A stretch of DNA of 64,000 nucleotides, taken from Dipteris shenzhenensis (Eukaryota > Polypodiophyta > Polypodiopsida > Gleicheniales). Made by a program: the position numbers and the translations under genes. Shown piece after piece: positions 22,823 through 34,479 of this stretch. Numbering within the stretch: the first letter of the stretch is position 1; each line of letters opens with the position of its first letter. The notes beneath the pieces were generated by a model that was not told the origin of the DNA, did not search any database, and worked only from the letters and a program-made list of their open reading frames with translations. The stretch lies in assembly GCA_047967505.1 (NCBI GenBank), contig CM106540.1. The stretch is one strand, 5' to 3'.

Positions 22823-23675
22823 TCAATAACCCTTGGATTAGTGTAAATCCAAGGTTATTACCTAGACACGTGGCTCAACCACAAGCTAGAATTCCTTTTC
22901 ATTCCACAATGCTACCTGCCTATGCAAAGGTTGACCTACGACCAGCAAACTTATTAAGTCACAAGCCCCGCCCCCTTTTGTTTTCATTTCATTCTTGTCA
23001 TTATCGTGGATGCAGAGTTGCGCAGAGAGTTTTATATGCCTCCTGAATTCGTTGGCATGGGTAGGTAGGATTGCTACCTTGAATTACTCACGTTTCAGAA
23101 TTGTTTGTGGTAGCTTTTCCAATCCTGGCACGGGGTCTCTGGTACTATGTGCGAATTTCGTTCGTTTCAAAATTTCGGTCACATCAGAATTTCTGCGCAG
23201 CTCATCGCGTTCTCTCTCTCTCCAGAAGACAAGTGAGAGCAGAAAAAACAAACGGTCGCTTCGAGGATGGAGAGACTAACTAATATGGCCCTCTCAGTAA
23301 ACAGAGAAATATCAAGTTCATAAGCATGCAATCACGCTTTGGTTCTCGAATTCGGTCTTCAATTTCATTTTGATCTTCTGAAAGACCTATGGGTAGACAA
23401 AAATGAGAGCGTGAGTGTGTTTTGGGTGGCGAACTGCTTGAGGTTCCTGTGCGCAGCCAACAAGATGCTGGCAATAGTTGGAGAGCTGCTGCCTCCCACA
23501 CTGGGGAAAGCCTACAACAGGAGATATGTGGATGATATGGAAGTGGGCCTTACTGCAACCCATGCCTTTCAAATCTATAGCAGCCCATGCCTTTGAAATC
23601 TGCAGGCCTCCTGATCGCGTTCACTTTGTAGTAATGTTAGGGATGAATGTAGTCCGATTTAGACATTGGCCTCAC
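22823..23675. other. No gene recognised
   Basis: Less AT-rich than its surroundings. Holds several short ORFs on both strands (for example 23339-23596 plus), none recognised. It may be the 5' flank of the SDE2-like exon, or intron plus lost exons of the P450 piece. Confidence 0.4.
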
Positions 23676-24232
23676 CTTAGTCACCTCATCCTACACATAC
23701 ACAACGTCCTGTTCTTTCCATGGTTTCAATACCCGAAGAGCGTGATCTTGAATCTCGTCAAGAAATTTTCCCTTTAACTCGCTAAGTTTTACGAAAGAGA
23801 CTGCGCAGTTATAGAGTCTCTTATGTGCCATGCTGCCTCGCAACTCAACAGAAAAGTGGATGGAAAAGGAGATCTGAAGGAGGTTTCCCTCACTTTGCAG
23901 CAAATATTTGTTGAACTCTGCATCTGCGGACACCACTATGTGGATTCCTAGGATGCTAGTCTTGAAAACATTACCATACCTGTGAATGTAAAGCAGAAGC
24001 AATAAAGATGATAAAATCATAATCAAAATGCTATACAGGGAATGGTGATTTGTGGAGGCGGCTTGACTACAAGCTAGCATATTACCGTTTAACCCGGTGC
24101 ATGATAAAGGGAGGAGCATGTCCAACCGGGTAGTTGGAGAGACGGAAAAACTCCACAGTTTCACCAATGATTGGCTTCCGAGCCTCAACCTCACTCGCAA
24201 GTAGCAATACCCACCACTACGACTCAGGTCTA
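23676..24232 (-). pseudogene. Cytochrome P450 fragment, CYP85-clan type, exons 1-2
   Basis: Exon 1 (to 24086) reads PIIGETVEFFRLSNYPVGHA then PPFIMHRVKR. A 106-bp intron (24085-23980, GT..AG, phase 2) precedes exon 2, which reads YGNVFKTSILGIHIVVSADA, EFNKYLLQSEGNLLQ and a stretch ending FLDEIQDHALRVLKPWKEQD. This is the N-terminal part of plant P450s of the CYP85 clan (CYP90, CYP724, CYP85 and others), membrane-bound oxidases often of brassinosteroid or terpenoid metabolism. A TAG near the end of exon 2 stands where a Gln (CAG) is expected before DEVTK; a GTGAGG donor follows at 23675. The heme-binding half is not found, so this is a non-functional piece. Confidence 0.78.
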
Positions 24233-25099
24233 GATTTGCTACCCTTTCTTGGAACTTTTATGTTAAATACATAGATAGAATGTTGTAGGCACCCCCATGT
24301 GAACACGGACTGCCAATGCTTTTACTTACAGTTCATATTCGTAGTGAAGCTTATGGTTCCACTTGTGTAGAGTCCCAGTTGCATCTTGATAAAGACTGAA
24401 TATTCTTTGGACCGCTTGCTTGGTTCTATACTTTATGGGAGTTAGTACTTGTGCAAGCTTGTGGTTTTGTTACATCGACATGTACCTAGCATGTTCTTTC
24501 CCATCGTTAATCATTCTTTTTGAGTCGTTTAGTTTTATTCTCATGTGTGTGTGTTTCTTGTCATGAGGATGACTTGGATGTCTCTTCTCTAGAGGTGTTT
24601 TCCCAATGCTTCTGATTTTTCATAATAGTCTTTTCTTGAGACTACTATTCTCATTGTAAAACTTTTTTCTACTATAAATACATGAGTGGTTTCATTAAAA
24701 ACAAAAGTGTATGTAAGTGTACACACTCACACACATACACCGAGCATACACCCACATAATATTTTTGTTGTTTAAGAGAATTTGACCTTTCTATTGCAAA
24801 TGATAAGTTTGGTCTTATAGGAGGCTCATAGATCAAAATTTAAGAGTTAAGTTAAGTCGGTTTAAGTCCTTAAAGGTCTTTCTAGTCAAATATTTATTGA
24901 ATGATATAACTCGTTTTGGTTTTTAATTGGAAAGCCATTACTTGAATGAGAAGGTCCAAGTTTATAACTTTACGATTATGTGTATTTGTTATGTTTGAAT
25001 AACTATTTAAACACTTAAGAAATTGTGAGGTTTAAATTAACTTTGAAATTTACTCCTTTGTTGTCTTAGCTCATAACTTTGAAATCCATTACTTTGAGA
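24233..25099. other. AT-rich sequence without recognised gene
   Basis: No ORF of note on either strand. A short CA/TG-rich stretch (ACACACTCACACACATACAC) lies at 24721-24740. No repeats shared with the rest of the window were noticed. Confidence 0.5.
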
Positions 25100-25338
25100 A
25101 TCTAGTCTTAGTATCTAAGCAATCTAGCCTCAGGAGCACTCTGGTCTCTTGATACGGTTTGTGATTCCCCTGGTAGAATGCTTTTAAGAATTAAGTTGTC
25201 CAATGTGTAGAATGTAAGCAATTTAGCTTGAGGAGCACTTCGGTCTCTTGATATGGTTTGCAATTCCTCTGGTAGAATGCTTAGAGAATCAAGTCATGCA
25301 ATGTATAGCATGTAAGCAATCTAGCCTCGAGAGCACTT
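25100..25338. repeat. 98-bp tandem array, left part
   Basis: Monomers marked by GCAATCTAGCCTC and GGTCTCTTGATACGGTTTG begin near 25119, 25218 and 25316 (period 98-99). The third unit is cut by CACTA-2 at 25339 and resumes at 31767. Confidence 0.9.
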
Positions 25339-25394
25339 CACAATAAGACAAAGCACCCATAGATGCGTGCACAGACATGTTTCATGAACTAAAT

Positions 25395-25620
25395 AAAAAA
25401 CTTACGGGAGCGTCTATTTGCGCGTCTAGTTTTGCGTCTGGAGACCCGCATCTAATTGCGCGTCTATATATCAGACACACGCATGTACAGACGCACAGTT
25501 AGACGCATAAATAGACGCGCTTATAAACGCGTTTATAGACGCCAATATAGATGCAAGTCGAACAGACAGACGCATATATAAACGCGTTTTTAAACGCACT
25601 GATAGACGCGCTTTATTTTT
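25395..25620. promoter_or_regulatory. Left subterminal motif cluster of CACTA-2
   Basis: More than ten copies, in both orientations, of GCGTCTA/TAGACGC and variants (GCGTCTATATA, AAACGCGTTTATAGACGC). This is the CACTA-2 family counterpart of the CGTCGCTATATAGCGACG motif of CACTA-1 and is likewise self-complementary when two half-sites meet (GCGTCTATAGACGC). Confidence 0.85.
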
Positions 25621-25936
25621 ATTTTTTTAAAATTTTACAGAATACTGTGTATGTTGTGTATGTTATATAGTTACAAGAATCCCATATCCACATTGTGTAA
25701 TTCAATTCTTACAGCCAACCGCATTTTAATTACAATTCCAAATAAAACATTACAACTCCAAAACGCAATAAAATTGAAAGCTCAAAAAGTGCTTGTATAT
25801 ACATATAGCACGAAGCTAAGCCATGTCATGTGGCTTCAAGTACAAAAAATAAGAGGAGTGTATATACAAGAGGCACAAAGCCAAGCCAGTGGCTTTAAGT
25901 ACAAAAAAGAGCTAGTAGCTAGCACTACTTATACGA

Positions 25937-26445
25937 CTAATCTATGTTCTCCAGGTCCTCGCTCCCTTCCACGCTCCCTTCTGCGCTCCCTTCTGCGCTC
26001 CCTTCTGTGCCTCCTTCCTCCTCTTCCTATCGCCTTGTGCACGGGCCTGTAAACAAGGGACAACATATATCAATGTATGAAAAATCAAATCTTTACTTAT
26101 AATTTTGGCATTATTTAATTACTTTCAAATACCTGGGGGGCCAGGGATTTTAGAAATATGCCTTGAACGCACGTGGTATAGAGGGTTTATACATAGTGAC
26201 CCCCCCGAGACGGGGGAAGGGGCATAAGAAGGGGCATAAGACGGCTGTGCTGACTCCGCTGGGGTGATCTCAGGCGGTGTGGGGTGGCTTGGAGTCTGTA
26301 GTGCCGACTCCTGGAGAGTGTTTAGAGTACCCGTCATATACCCGTATAACTCCGCAGGACTAGGAGGGTGCCCTAAAAGGTTATATAAGTCCTTTCAAAT
26401 AGATTCCCGGGGATCAAGTGAGCTAGAAGCGCTTCCTGGCCACAT
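25937..26445 (-). pseudogene. TNPA-like gene of CACTA-2, internally deleted
   Basis: The ATG at 26445 reads MWPGSASSSLDP; a TGA soon follows, then KDLYNLLGHPPSPAELYGYM and a Pro/Thr-rich stretch. This first exon matches those at 50668 and 63031. It runs into a partial MITE (26133-26209), and the central exons present in CACTA-3 (YPNPPN, FGAGG) are missing. The last exon (25937-26047) has the EGS-repeat acidic tail ending at TAG 25939-25937 but is one base out of frame early on. Not functional. Confidence 0.7.
26133..26209 (+). mobile_element. MITE copy E, internally deleted
   Basis: Retains the right end (CCTTGAACGCACGTGGTATA ... GACCCCCCCGAG) and perhaps a few left-end bases (CTGGGGGG); the middle is missing. 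No matching 8-bp target duplication is visible. The copy replaces part of the TNPA-like gene. Confidence 0.75.
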
Positions 26446-26524
26446 GTTGAACTGGAAAAAAGTAAAAAAATCTATTACTGATGAGCTGAGAAGAAAGGGG
26501 AAGAAAAGAGAGGCTTACTGTCAG

Positions 26525-26775
26525 AGCGCATCTATAGACCCGTCTGATTTGCACGTCTATAGATGCGTAACAGAGCGTCTAACAACTTGTCTAACAGAGC
26601 GTCTAACAGAGCATCTAACAGAGCGTCTAATAGAGCATCTAACAGAGCGTCTAACAGAGCGTCTATAGACGAATCTGTCTGTGTCTGCAACAAGCCAGAC
26701 GTGCGTTTAGACGCGCCTGTAGACGCGCTTTTAGACGCACTCTGAGACGCGCCTATAGACGCGCTCTGACAGACG
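26525..26775. repeat. Internal TAGACGC motif block with 12-bp tandem array
   Basis: 26568-26664 holds about eight tandem copies of GAGCGTCTAACA (12-bp period, some GCATCTAACA), flanked by further GCGTCTATAGACG sites up to 26770. It lies upstream of the TNPA-like ATG, between that gene and the central promoter, and looks like a local amplification of the half-site. Confidence 0.8.
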
Positions 26776-27164
26776 GGATTTCTAAAAAGTAGAAAAGGAC
26801 ATTGTGCCCAACACAAAAACGTGACACTGATACCTAGATCATGCGCTTCTTGGATACGAGAAGTATAAATCTAAAGAGAGCAAACTTCCAAACAAGATCA
26901 ACTGCAAAAAGACTTACTTGGATAGAGGTATGGAAGGTTCTTCTTTCTTTTTCAAAGTTGCTTCTCCTCCTTGTTCGTCCTCCTCTCCTTTAAGCTTAGA
27001 AGTAAGTGTGGGTGCCTTTCTCTTGAGTGTAAGCTTGGAAGTAAGTATGGGAGCCTCCCTCTTAAGCGTCAAAACTATGGATCTGCTAATAAAGAAGGAA
27101 GCAAACCGCGCGAAGAAGTAATGTGAAGAAAAGCAAAGCGAGCGGTGCGCCGAAAAGCAGGTTT

Positions 27165-27300
27165 AAAAGCCGCGTCTATAGTCGCGTCTAATAGCGCATC
27201 TATAGGCACGTCTAAATACACAGAGTAGACGCGCATTTAGACGCACCGTTAGACGTGATTTTAGATGCGACTATAGACGCGGATATAAACGTGCCACAGA
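27165..27300. promoter_or_regulatory. Central motif cluster in divergent promoter of CACTA-2
   Basis: About nine sites of GCGTCTA/TAGACGC type just upstream of the transposase ATG at 27355. Same arrangement as the central cluster in CACTA-1, with a different motif. Confidence 0.8.
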
Positions 27301-27354
27301 GTTTAAATTAAACATTTGAAGAAGATCAAATTTGGTGGGTTATTTATTTGTAGG

Positions 27355-30300
27355 ATGTCTTCATCTTTAACAAGTAGCTCCAGTGAGGATGAATCCCTCC
27401 GTATCCACCATCGCGAAATGTGGTTGGAGCAAAAAATCAAATGTCTGTGTGATCGATGTCGAGGAAACATGTATCGTGCACACAGGATTACACTCAATCA
27501 TATCTCAAAGTATGGAGAATGGGATGTGACCGTAAACAGGGTAAGGGTTTGTAAGTTAAGGTTGATTCAGATACCTATGGGTGTTCATATGTTTGAGTTA
27601 TGATCCCGTTTTAATTTGATACAGGATGCAGTGCCACACCCGCATATGTTACCCTATGCCCATCGTGAGGAGGCGAAGCGTCGGTGATATGAGGTGGGAT
27701 CTTCAGGAGGGACCATTACGGATGCATGGAGTGATGGTGATAGTAGCCCTCCGCCATTACCTCATGAAGCCATGGAGGAGGAGGTGTTTGATGATATGGT
27801 GCGGGATTTATATGTCCATCAAGGGAGGGATGATAGCATGGAGTAGGATGATCTTTTTACTATAGCATCGACTCCACTATTTGAGGGGTGCACATTCTCT
27901 GTTCTACGTGCCTCCCTTGAGTTACTAAACTTGCAAACCATCTATGGATGAAGCAATGCAAGTTTGAATGCATTACTCAAGTAAGATTTCAAGTCTATTT
28001 TGCAAACATGGTGAATTATGCTAGTGGGTCAATTACTCAAATGCTTTTCCTCATTTATGGTCTTCACGTGTAGGCTATTGTGTAAAATACTTCCAAGGGA
28101 GAATAAACTACCGACCTCAAGACATATGGCAAGGCAACATGTGACCTCTCTTGGAGGATTAGATTACAAGCGCATCCATGCATGTGTCAACGATTGCGTT
28201 TTGTTTCGTGGACTACATAAGGATGCAAGAGAGTGTCCTACTTGTGGAGAGGCAAGATATAGAGCAGATCTCAAAACCTTGGATGTGCCTCGTAAGGTAT
28301 TGCGACATTTTCCCATAATCCCTCGCATCCAACATATGTTCAAGTGCAAATCTATTGCAGAGCTCATGTCATGGCATTCCTCCCATCGATCAACCGATGG
28401 CAAGTGGAGAACTCCCGCGGACTCTCCTGCGTGGAAGCATATTGAAGACACATGGCCAAGCTTCAAGGAACAACCTAGGAGCTTGAGACTTGGATTGGGT
28501 ATGGACGGTGTGAACCCATTTGGTCTCAAAAGCACGTCTTACAGTGTATGGCCAGTGGTATTGGTGAATTACAATCTTCCACCCTCTATGGCTATTAAGA
28601 AAGGACATGTCATGCTATCCCTTCTAATTCCAGGGAAACATAAAGTCAAAAACCCTGATGTTTATTTGGAGCCTTTGATTGATGAGCTAGAGATACTTTG
28701 GAGAGGTATTGAGGTGCATGATGTGAGCAGGCCCACGAGACTTCAATTGCAAAGCAGTCTTGATGTGGACGATGCATGACTTCCCAGGCTATGGCGAGTG
28801 TTCAGATAAGCATTGCATTTTTAATTAAGAATAGGCAAAGGATGTGGCACCCTAAACCCACCTTCCACTCTTAATTGCCTCTATTGTTCAGGTCTCACTA
28901 CATCGGGTTACCATGCATGTCCTGTTTGTGGTCCTTCGCTAGTTGCCTCACGGGCAGACGCATTGAATAAGGTCATCTATGAGAATCACCATCGATTTCT
29001 CCCACCTGATCATCCTAGATATGTTGCCCCTTGGAATGAAGTCCTCCCACAATCACTCACCGCGGGAGATTGGATGAGAATTTGGGACGGTTCCATGACT
29101 CCTCCACCACTTGGCATGAGCCGGTAAGGGTTTGTAACTTTTGGCTAGAAGTAAAGATTGGCTATATTGGCTAAAAGTAAAGATTGCACGCTAACACTTT
29201 ATTTTGTTTAAATACTCCATCTTTTATCGTTTACCATATTGGTCCCACCTCAAGATCAATCACCTGCTTGATCCCATGCATATCTTCAAGAATGTGGCAT
29301 CTACCATTTGGGAGCATTTGAATGGGACACAAGATTCGGCAGGCATAAGGGAGGATCTACGTACCACAGGGAGGATGCGTGAAGCTTGGCCTCAAGAGAG
29401 ACCAAATGGGCATGTTTTTTTACCTCGTGCACCGTGGATGTTATCAAAGCTAGAGATGGGGACGGTGAAGTGCGCTATTACTACAATTCGTACTCCCACT
29501 GGATGCATGAGGTGTTTGAAGGGAGCCTTTACAAAGAGCAAGAAAAGAGGTGTAGAGCAATTATATGGCTTGAAATCTCATGATTGGCACAAGATGCTCC
29601 AAGTAAGTATTTTATGTGCATAATATCTTTTTCCTTTCAAATTTGTGAGTGAATAGCTATAAGCAACTAGTCAACCACCTCCTCGCGGGTTCAATTCATA
29701 CTACCTACTAGTGCATCGAAGGACGTGAAAGATTGTATTTACAAGATGGGCAAGCTTGTGAGGTATGTGAGCTCAAAGGAAATAGATCCCACCACGCTTG
29801 AGAATGCTCGAGTTATGTCAGTGGAGGCGATTTGTTTAGTGGAGGAGACATTTCCACGTTCTATTCTCACAAGCCAACTACATCTCATAGTCCATTTGGT
29901 GGATGAGATTGCTATATGCAGTACTATACATGCACGATGGTTGTTCTTCCTCGAGTGCTTCATGAAGACCTTGAAGGGCTTCGTGAGACAAAATGCAAGA
30001 CCCGAAGGTAGCATGGCCGAGGGTTGGTTGGTACAAGAGTCACTTGTATATATTTCTGAGTTTCTTGTTGATGTGGATAGCTCTCTCCCACGACTATGGA
30101 GAGATGATGAAGACCTAAGGATGACCTCTATTGTGCCTCAAGGGATTGGACGCAACAAAGTAATAGACACGGACTTGCATAATAGTATCAACCTCTTTTG
30201 CATGCTTAATAGTGATGTGATGAAAAGATGGGTGACAAGATACGAGGATACAAAGGCAAGAAGACAAGAAGAAAGGGCCCTCTTTCGTATACACCATGGA

Positions 30301-31311
30301 TCTCGTGTGCCATACCCTCAGCATCTAAGAGCACTTCCAAAGGATATTCATGTGGATTGGCTACTTGATGAAATGGAGAAAGCAGAGAAAGATGAGGGGA
30401 TGCATATCACAATGGAAGAATGGGAGTATGCTAGGGGATGCATGAGCAAGGTCGGTATATAGAATGTTATGCATAAGTTAGGAGCTTTCAATAATTTAGA
30501 TTGCTTATTTAATTGATTTTTTCTTGGTGTAGTGCACTATGTTCAATGCTATATGGTGTGAGGGCAAGCATTTTCGAACACAACGGATTGATGATAAGAG
30601 AAACACACAAGATTGCGGCGTCATTGCTAGCTTTGAGGGAGCCAATGGAGCCATGGATGATTATTGTGGCATAATCCAAGATATTATTATGCTTGACTTT
30701 CGACGCTTCTTTGTGTATGTTTTGGATGTAAAGTGGTTTAAGGACGTGGTGGAAAGAGGCCCTAATGCAACAATCAAACGCCATGCAAGTGGCTTTGTAA
30801 CTATTGACTCCACAAAGTTTTGGCAAAGTAGGAAGGACACACTAGTACTACCGCAACAATGTGAACAGGTACTGTGCACACATATAAAAATACTTGCTTT
30901 TAAATATTTGATGCAAGAAAAGTAACATGATTGTATTTGTGTTTGAATTAGGTTGTCTATCAACCAATGGTGGATAATAATAGATGGTGGCATGTCATAC
31001 CTATTATGCCACATTCCAAAGTGATGTATAGTACATTTACTAATATGGAGCATATGGAGGATGATCATGGCCATGGACGTGATGATGACCGTGATACAAG
31101 AGAGGAGGATGATCATGAGATAGGAGATATAGATATTGAGGCCATTACCCGTGAAGACGAGCCTACCATTCGAGATGCTGATTTCGATGAGTACATGAGT
31201 GGCACAAGTAGTAGTGGGTTGAATGTATTTGTAGATCTAAACACTTGTTTGGATTTTGAAGTAGATAGTTTGGCAAGGTTTGATCTCATTGAGGATGAGA
31301 TTGAACCGTAG
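27355..31311 (+). pseudogene. TNP2-like CACTA transposase of CACTA-2
   Basis: Eight exons: 27355-27540 (MSSSLTSSSSEDES, CDRC finger-like site), about 27625-27980, about 28075-28800 (Transposase_21: MDGVNPFGLKSTS, KGHVMLSLLIPGKHK), about 28893-29128 (SGYHACPVCGPS), about 29212-29602 (LLDPMHIFKNVASTIWEHL, LKSHDWHKMLQ), about 29715-30450 (DUF4218, LHLIVHLVDEIAI), 30533-30867 (DUF4216, FRTQRIDDKRNTQDCGVIAS) and 30957-31311 (RWWHVIPIMPHSK, acidic tail). Defects: TGA, TAG and TGA in exon 2, each aligned with Arg, Gln or Trp in sister copies, and a frame slip near 28735. Otherwise the best preserved transposase in the window. Confidence 0.9.
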
Positions 31312-31489
31312 TGCCATAATTGATATTGGCAAAACTATTTTACATATTGTCTCATTCTCCTCATCTCACTTAATTCTTGTATATGTGGGCTTGCAAAAAA
31401 TTATGTGCTTTGGTAATCATGGGTAATGTTTGGAAAGCAATGATGTACACCAAAATCTCACTTTCTGTATTCTCTGGTTTGCGTCTATT

Positions 31490-31766
31490 TACACGTCTAA
31501 ATGTGCGTCTGATTCTCAGTGTAAACACGCAAATAAACGCGCTAATACACACGCAAATAGACGCGCTAATAAATGGGATGTTAGACGGGCGCGTATTTTC
31601 TCAGGTTAGACGTGCACGTAGATGCGGTAATTTACGCGCAAATAGACGAGCTTTTAGATGTGCATTTAGATGCACCCGTAATTCCTCTACTAAAGCAATG
31701 CCTATAGATGCACCCGCTATTTTGCGCGTCTACCAAGCACGTCTATAGTTGCTTTGTGTTGTTGTG
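31490..31766. promoter_or_regulatory. Right subterminal motif cluster of CACTA-2
   Basis: Many TAGACGC/GCGTCTA and ACGCGCTAATA sites, ending in the transposase-side terminus. The same sequence occurs inverted at the left end of CACTA-3 (47763-48130). Confidence 0.85.
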
Positions 31767-32430
31767 CTTCCGTCTCTTGACACGGTTTGCAATTCCCCTG
31801 GCATAATGCTTAGAGAATTAGGTCGTGCAATGTATAGTATGTAAGCAATCTAGCCTCGGGAGCACTCCAGTTTCTTGACATGGTCCTGCAATTCCCCTGA
31901 CAGAGAATGCTTAGAGAATGAGGTCATGCAATGTATAGTATGTAAGAAATCTAGCCTCAGGAGCACTCCGGTCTCTTGACATGATTTGCAATTCCCCTGG
32001 TAGAATGCTTAGAGAATCAAGTCGTGCAATGCATAGTATGTAAGCAATCTAGCCTCGGGAGCAGTCCGGTCTCTTGACACGGTCTGCAATTCCCCTAGTA
32101 GAATGCTTAGATAGTTAGGTCATGCAATGCATAGTATGTAAGCAATCTAGCCTTCGGAGCAGTCCTATCTCTTGACACGGTCTACAATTCCCCTGGCAGA
32201 ATGCTTAGAGAATCAAGTTGTGCAATGTATATTATGTAAGAATTCTAGCCTCAAGAGCACTCCAGTCCCTTGACACGGTCTGCAATTCCTCTTGCAAAAT
32301 GCTTAGACAATCGTGTAATGTATAGTATGTAAGCAATCTAGTCTCGGGAGCACTCCAGTATTTTGACATGGTCTGCAATTCCCCTTGAAGAATACTTAAA
32401 GAATCAAGTCATGCAATGCATAGTCATGTA
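31767..32430. repeat. 98-bp tandem array, right part
   Basis: Continues the array interrupted at 25338. Unit starts (GCAATCTAGCCTC or variants) near 31845, 31946, 32044, 32142, 32240 and 32333; each contains CTTGACACGGTCTGCAATTC and TGCAATGTATAGTATGTAAG. Total with the left part is about ten units. Confidence 0.9.
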
Positions 32431-33042
32431 AGTATATCTATCTCTATTACTTATATAAATTTCAAGCTCACTAATGTAGGTATATCTAATGTATATGTGC
32501 TCAATAGATTTTTAGTAATGATGATAGCTTCGTATTGTGTGGTGTCAATCCAAGAAGTGTTTGATGGGAGATTGATTAAACCACCTCTATGCTATCCTTA
32601 CTGGTGTGCATAAAAGATAGTTCATGTCGTCATCCTCCATTATAGATCTATTTATGATACACACTCAGAGAAAGCTCTGCAAATGGTTGTACAAATCTTC
32701 ATCCTCCACTCCTTTAAATTAGTGTTGGACCTTCACCTCACTACCTCGGGGTTTTTGTATTGCAATCTTTCTTGAATTGGGGTTATTTCTTGATTCCTTC
32801 CATTTAGTATGTCACTTATGATTACAAACTTTACATCTAGACCTAGGGGTTCTCCTTCATTCCTTTGATCTAGCACGTCAGTCAATGATTAGAAACACAT
32901 CTAAACGTAGGGCTTCTTTGTTATTCCTCTAATCCAATATGTCGCTCAATATTGGATGCACATCTAGGCTTGGGACTTGATTTGGCTTCTTAAGCTTGCT
33001 ACATGGTCACAAGTATCAAATTGTACAGTTGAGAGAGAGAGA

Positions 33043-33100
<58 letters not shown>

Positions 33101-33354
33101 TACAAAAGCAACTAATTTTGTTTCATGTGCATAAGGTAACATGGACACGATGAAGAGTCATTAAAAACGCGTATTATATGAATATAGATTCAAGGATAGA
33201 ATGCGAAACCTAGGAAGATTTGGAAAAGTATTTCTACTTAATTAGGGGAAAGAGGAATAGATAAGCTTTGTGTGGATCTTTCCTCTGATGTCATTACCAT
33301 GATGAAGAATAAAGATCCACAATGGAATATGCAATATGAATTTCAAGACATTTT
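32431..33354. other. Non-coding spacer with GA microsatellite
   Basis: No gene recognised. Contains loosely repeated TCACTTATGATTA-like and TCTAGCACGTCA-like sentences (32800-32960) and a (GA)n run at about 33046-33096. It ends just before the kinase-like frame; an exon could start slightly upstream of 33355. Confidence 0.5.
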
Positions 33355-34479
33355 TTGTGTGAGAATTTGCATAGAACTAGGGTGAGTAGTGTTTATGGAA
33401 AAGGGAAAAACACATTAAATCCTAGAGATATAAATAACAAAGAAGAGTTGATTGATTGGTTTTCCTCAAAATGGAAGGCACTTATGAGTTTAAAGAGGGA
33501 AGCATTCAATGCCACTTCTTCAAAAGAATGTGTCAATCCCATAGGATTAAAGTTGCCATCTTTGTTTTTTCTAGAGAAGCAACAGATTCACGTACAAGAG
33601 AAAGATTATGTGCTGGGTAAAGGATCATATGGAAAGGTTGTTAAAGGTAACATAATTGGTGTAGACTACTTTGATCCAAAAGAGACCTTTGCCATTAAGA
33701 TTCTTAAGGTATCTGGAAAGCCAAGTGAAAGGGAAGAGAGAAGGTCCATGAGAGACTTAATGGCAAACATTGAAACAATGCAAACCGGGCAATTACCTCA
33801 TAGAGGACTTGTTTGCACGATTGCTCGTGTGATAAATCCTCCAAGATTGGTACACCAGTATTGGCATGGGGAGACATTGGAGAAATGGTCAAGGTTAAAT
33901 TCGATGAACTCAATATATGTGGGAGAGGAGCTAAACCATTTATCTCATGTACGTGCTCATGCCATAAATCTAGCTAGTACTTTGATGGGGATCTTACAAT
34001 ATATGCATGGAAAAGATCTTTTGCATAATGACTTGCATCCTTCGAACATAATGCTTCACTTTAAGAGTGAGTCTGATAAAGTTTTCATAGGAATTATTGA
34101 TTGGTGGTTAAGCAAGAGTGATAAATATGTTAATGATGGCAAGGATCGATCATGTGACCCTCAATTTAAAGAGCGATGCATGCGAAGAAAGTGGTTGGCT
34201 CCTAAATTGTATCTTTTCCCATTTGCAAAGTTTTCCAAGGAAACTGATATTTATGCTCCATATTTTTCATTGAAAAAGTTGTATTGGCTAGCATACAAGT
34301 ACTTTTTTCACATCCAAGATGCAACTAAGTTGGATCACTTAAAGCGTTGGTAAAAAAGGATAGAGGAAATGAGAAATCCTATTCCCAAATCTCGACCTAC
34401 TACAAGAGATGTTACTCATACATTTCAAGTTATATTCAAGGAGACATGTGAAAGTGCATTACAACATGATGGATTGTAA
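33355..34479 (+). pseudogene. Protein kinase-like gene
   Basis: Open frame with LGKGSYGKVVKGN (glycine loop, about residues 87-99) and FAIKIL (lysine of subdomain II, about 113). HNDLHPSNIM stands at the HRD loop, and GIIDWWLS at the DFG position reads D-W instead of D-F-G. A TAA at 34351 interrupts the frame; beyond it the same frame encodes RIEEMRNPIPKSRPTTRDV, a typical end of a kinase domain, to TAA 34477. The HxDLHPSN/IDW style recalls kinase-like families near aminoglycoside phosphotransferases as well as Ser/Thr kinases. Substrate unknown. Next to a second decayed gene of unknown function in the same orientation. Confidence 0.65.

Larger units (their letters stand above)
25339..31766 (+). 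mobile_element. CACTA-2, En/Spm-type transposon, 6.4 kb
   Basis: Left end CACAATAAGACAAAGCACCC; right end on the minus strand CACAACAACACAAAGCAACT; 3-bp target duplication CTT at 25336-25338 and 31767-31769. The ends start CACAA instead of CACTA. A decayed TNPA-like gene points left (25937-26445), a TNP2-like transposase points right (27355-31311), and GCGTCTATAGACGC-type motifs crowd both ends and the centre. Inserted in a 98-bp tandem repeat. Compared with CACTA-3/4 the TNPA-like gene has lost its YPNPPN exon. Confidence 0.93.

Noticed and set aside
22995-23596. Short ORFs between the P450 and SDE2-like pieces
   Set aside because: No recognised motif, and they are shorter than about 95 codons; cannot be supported as genes.
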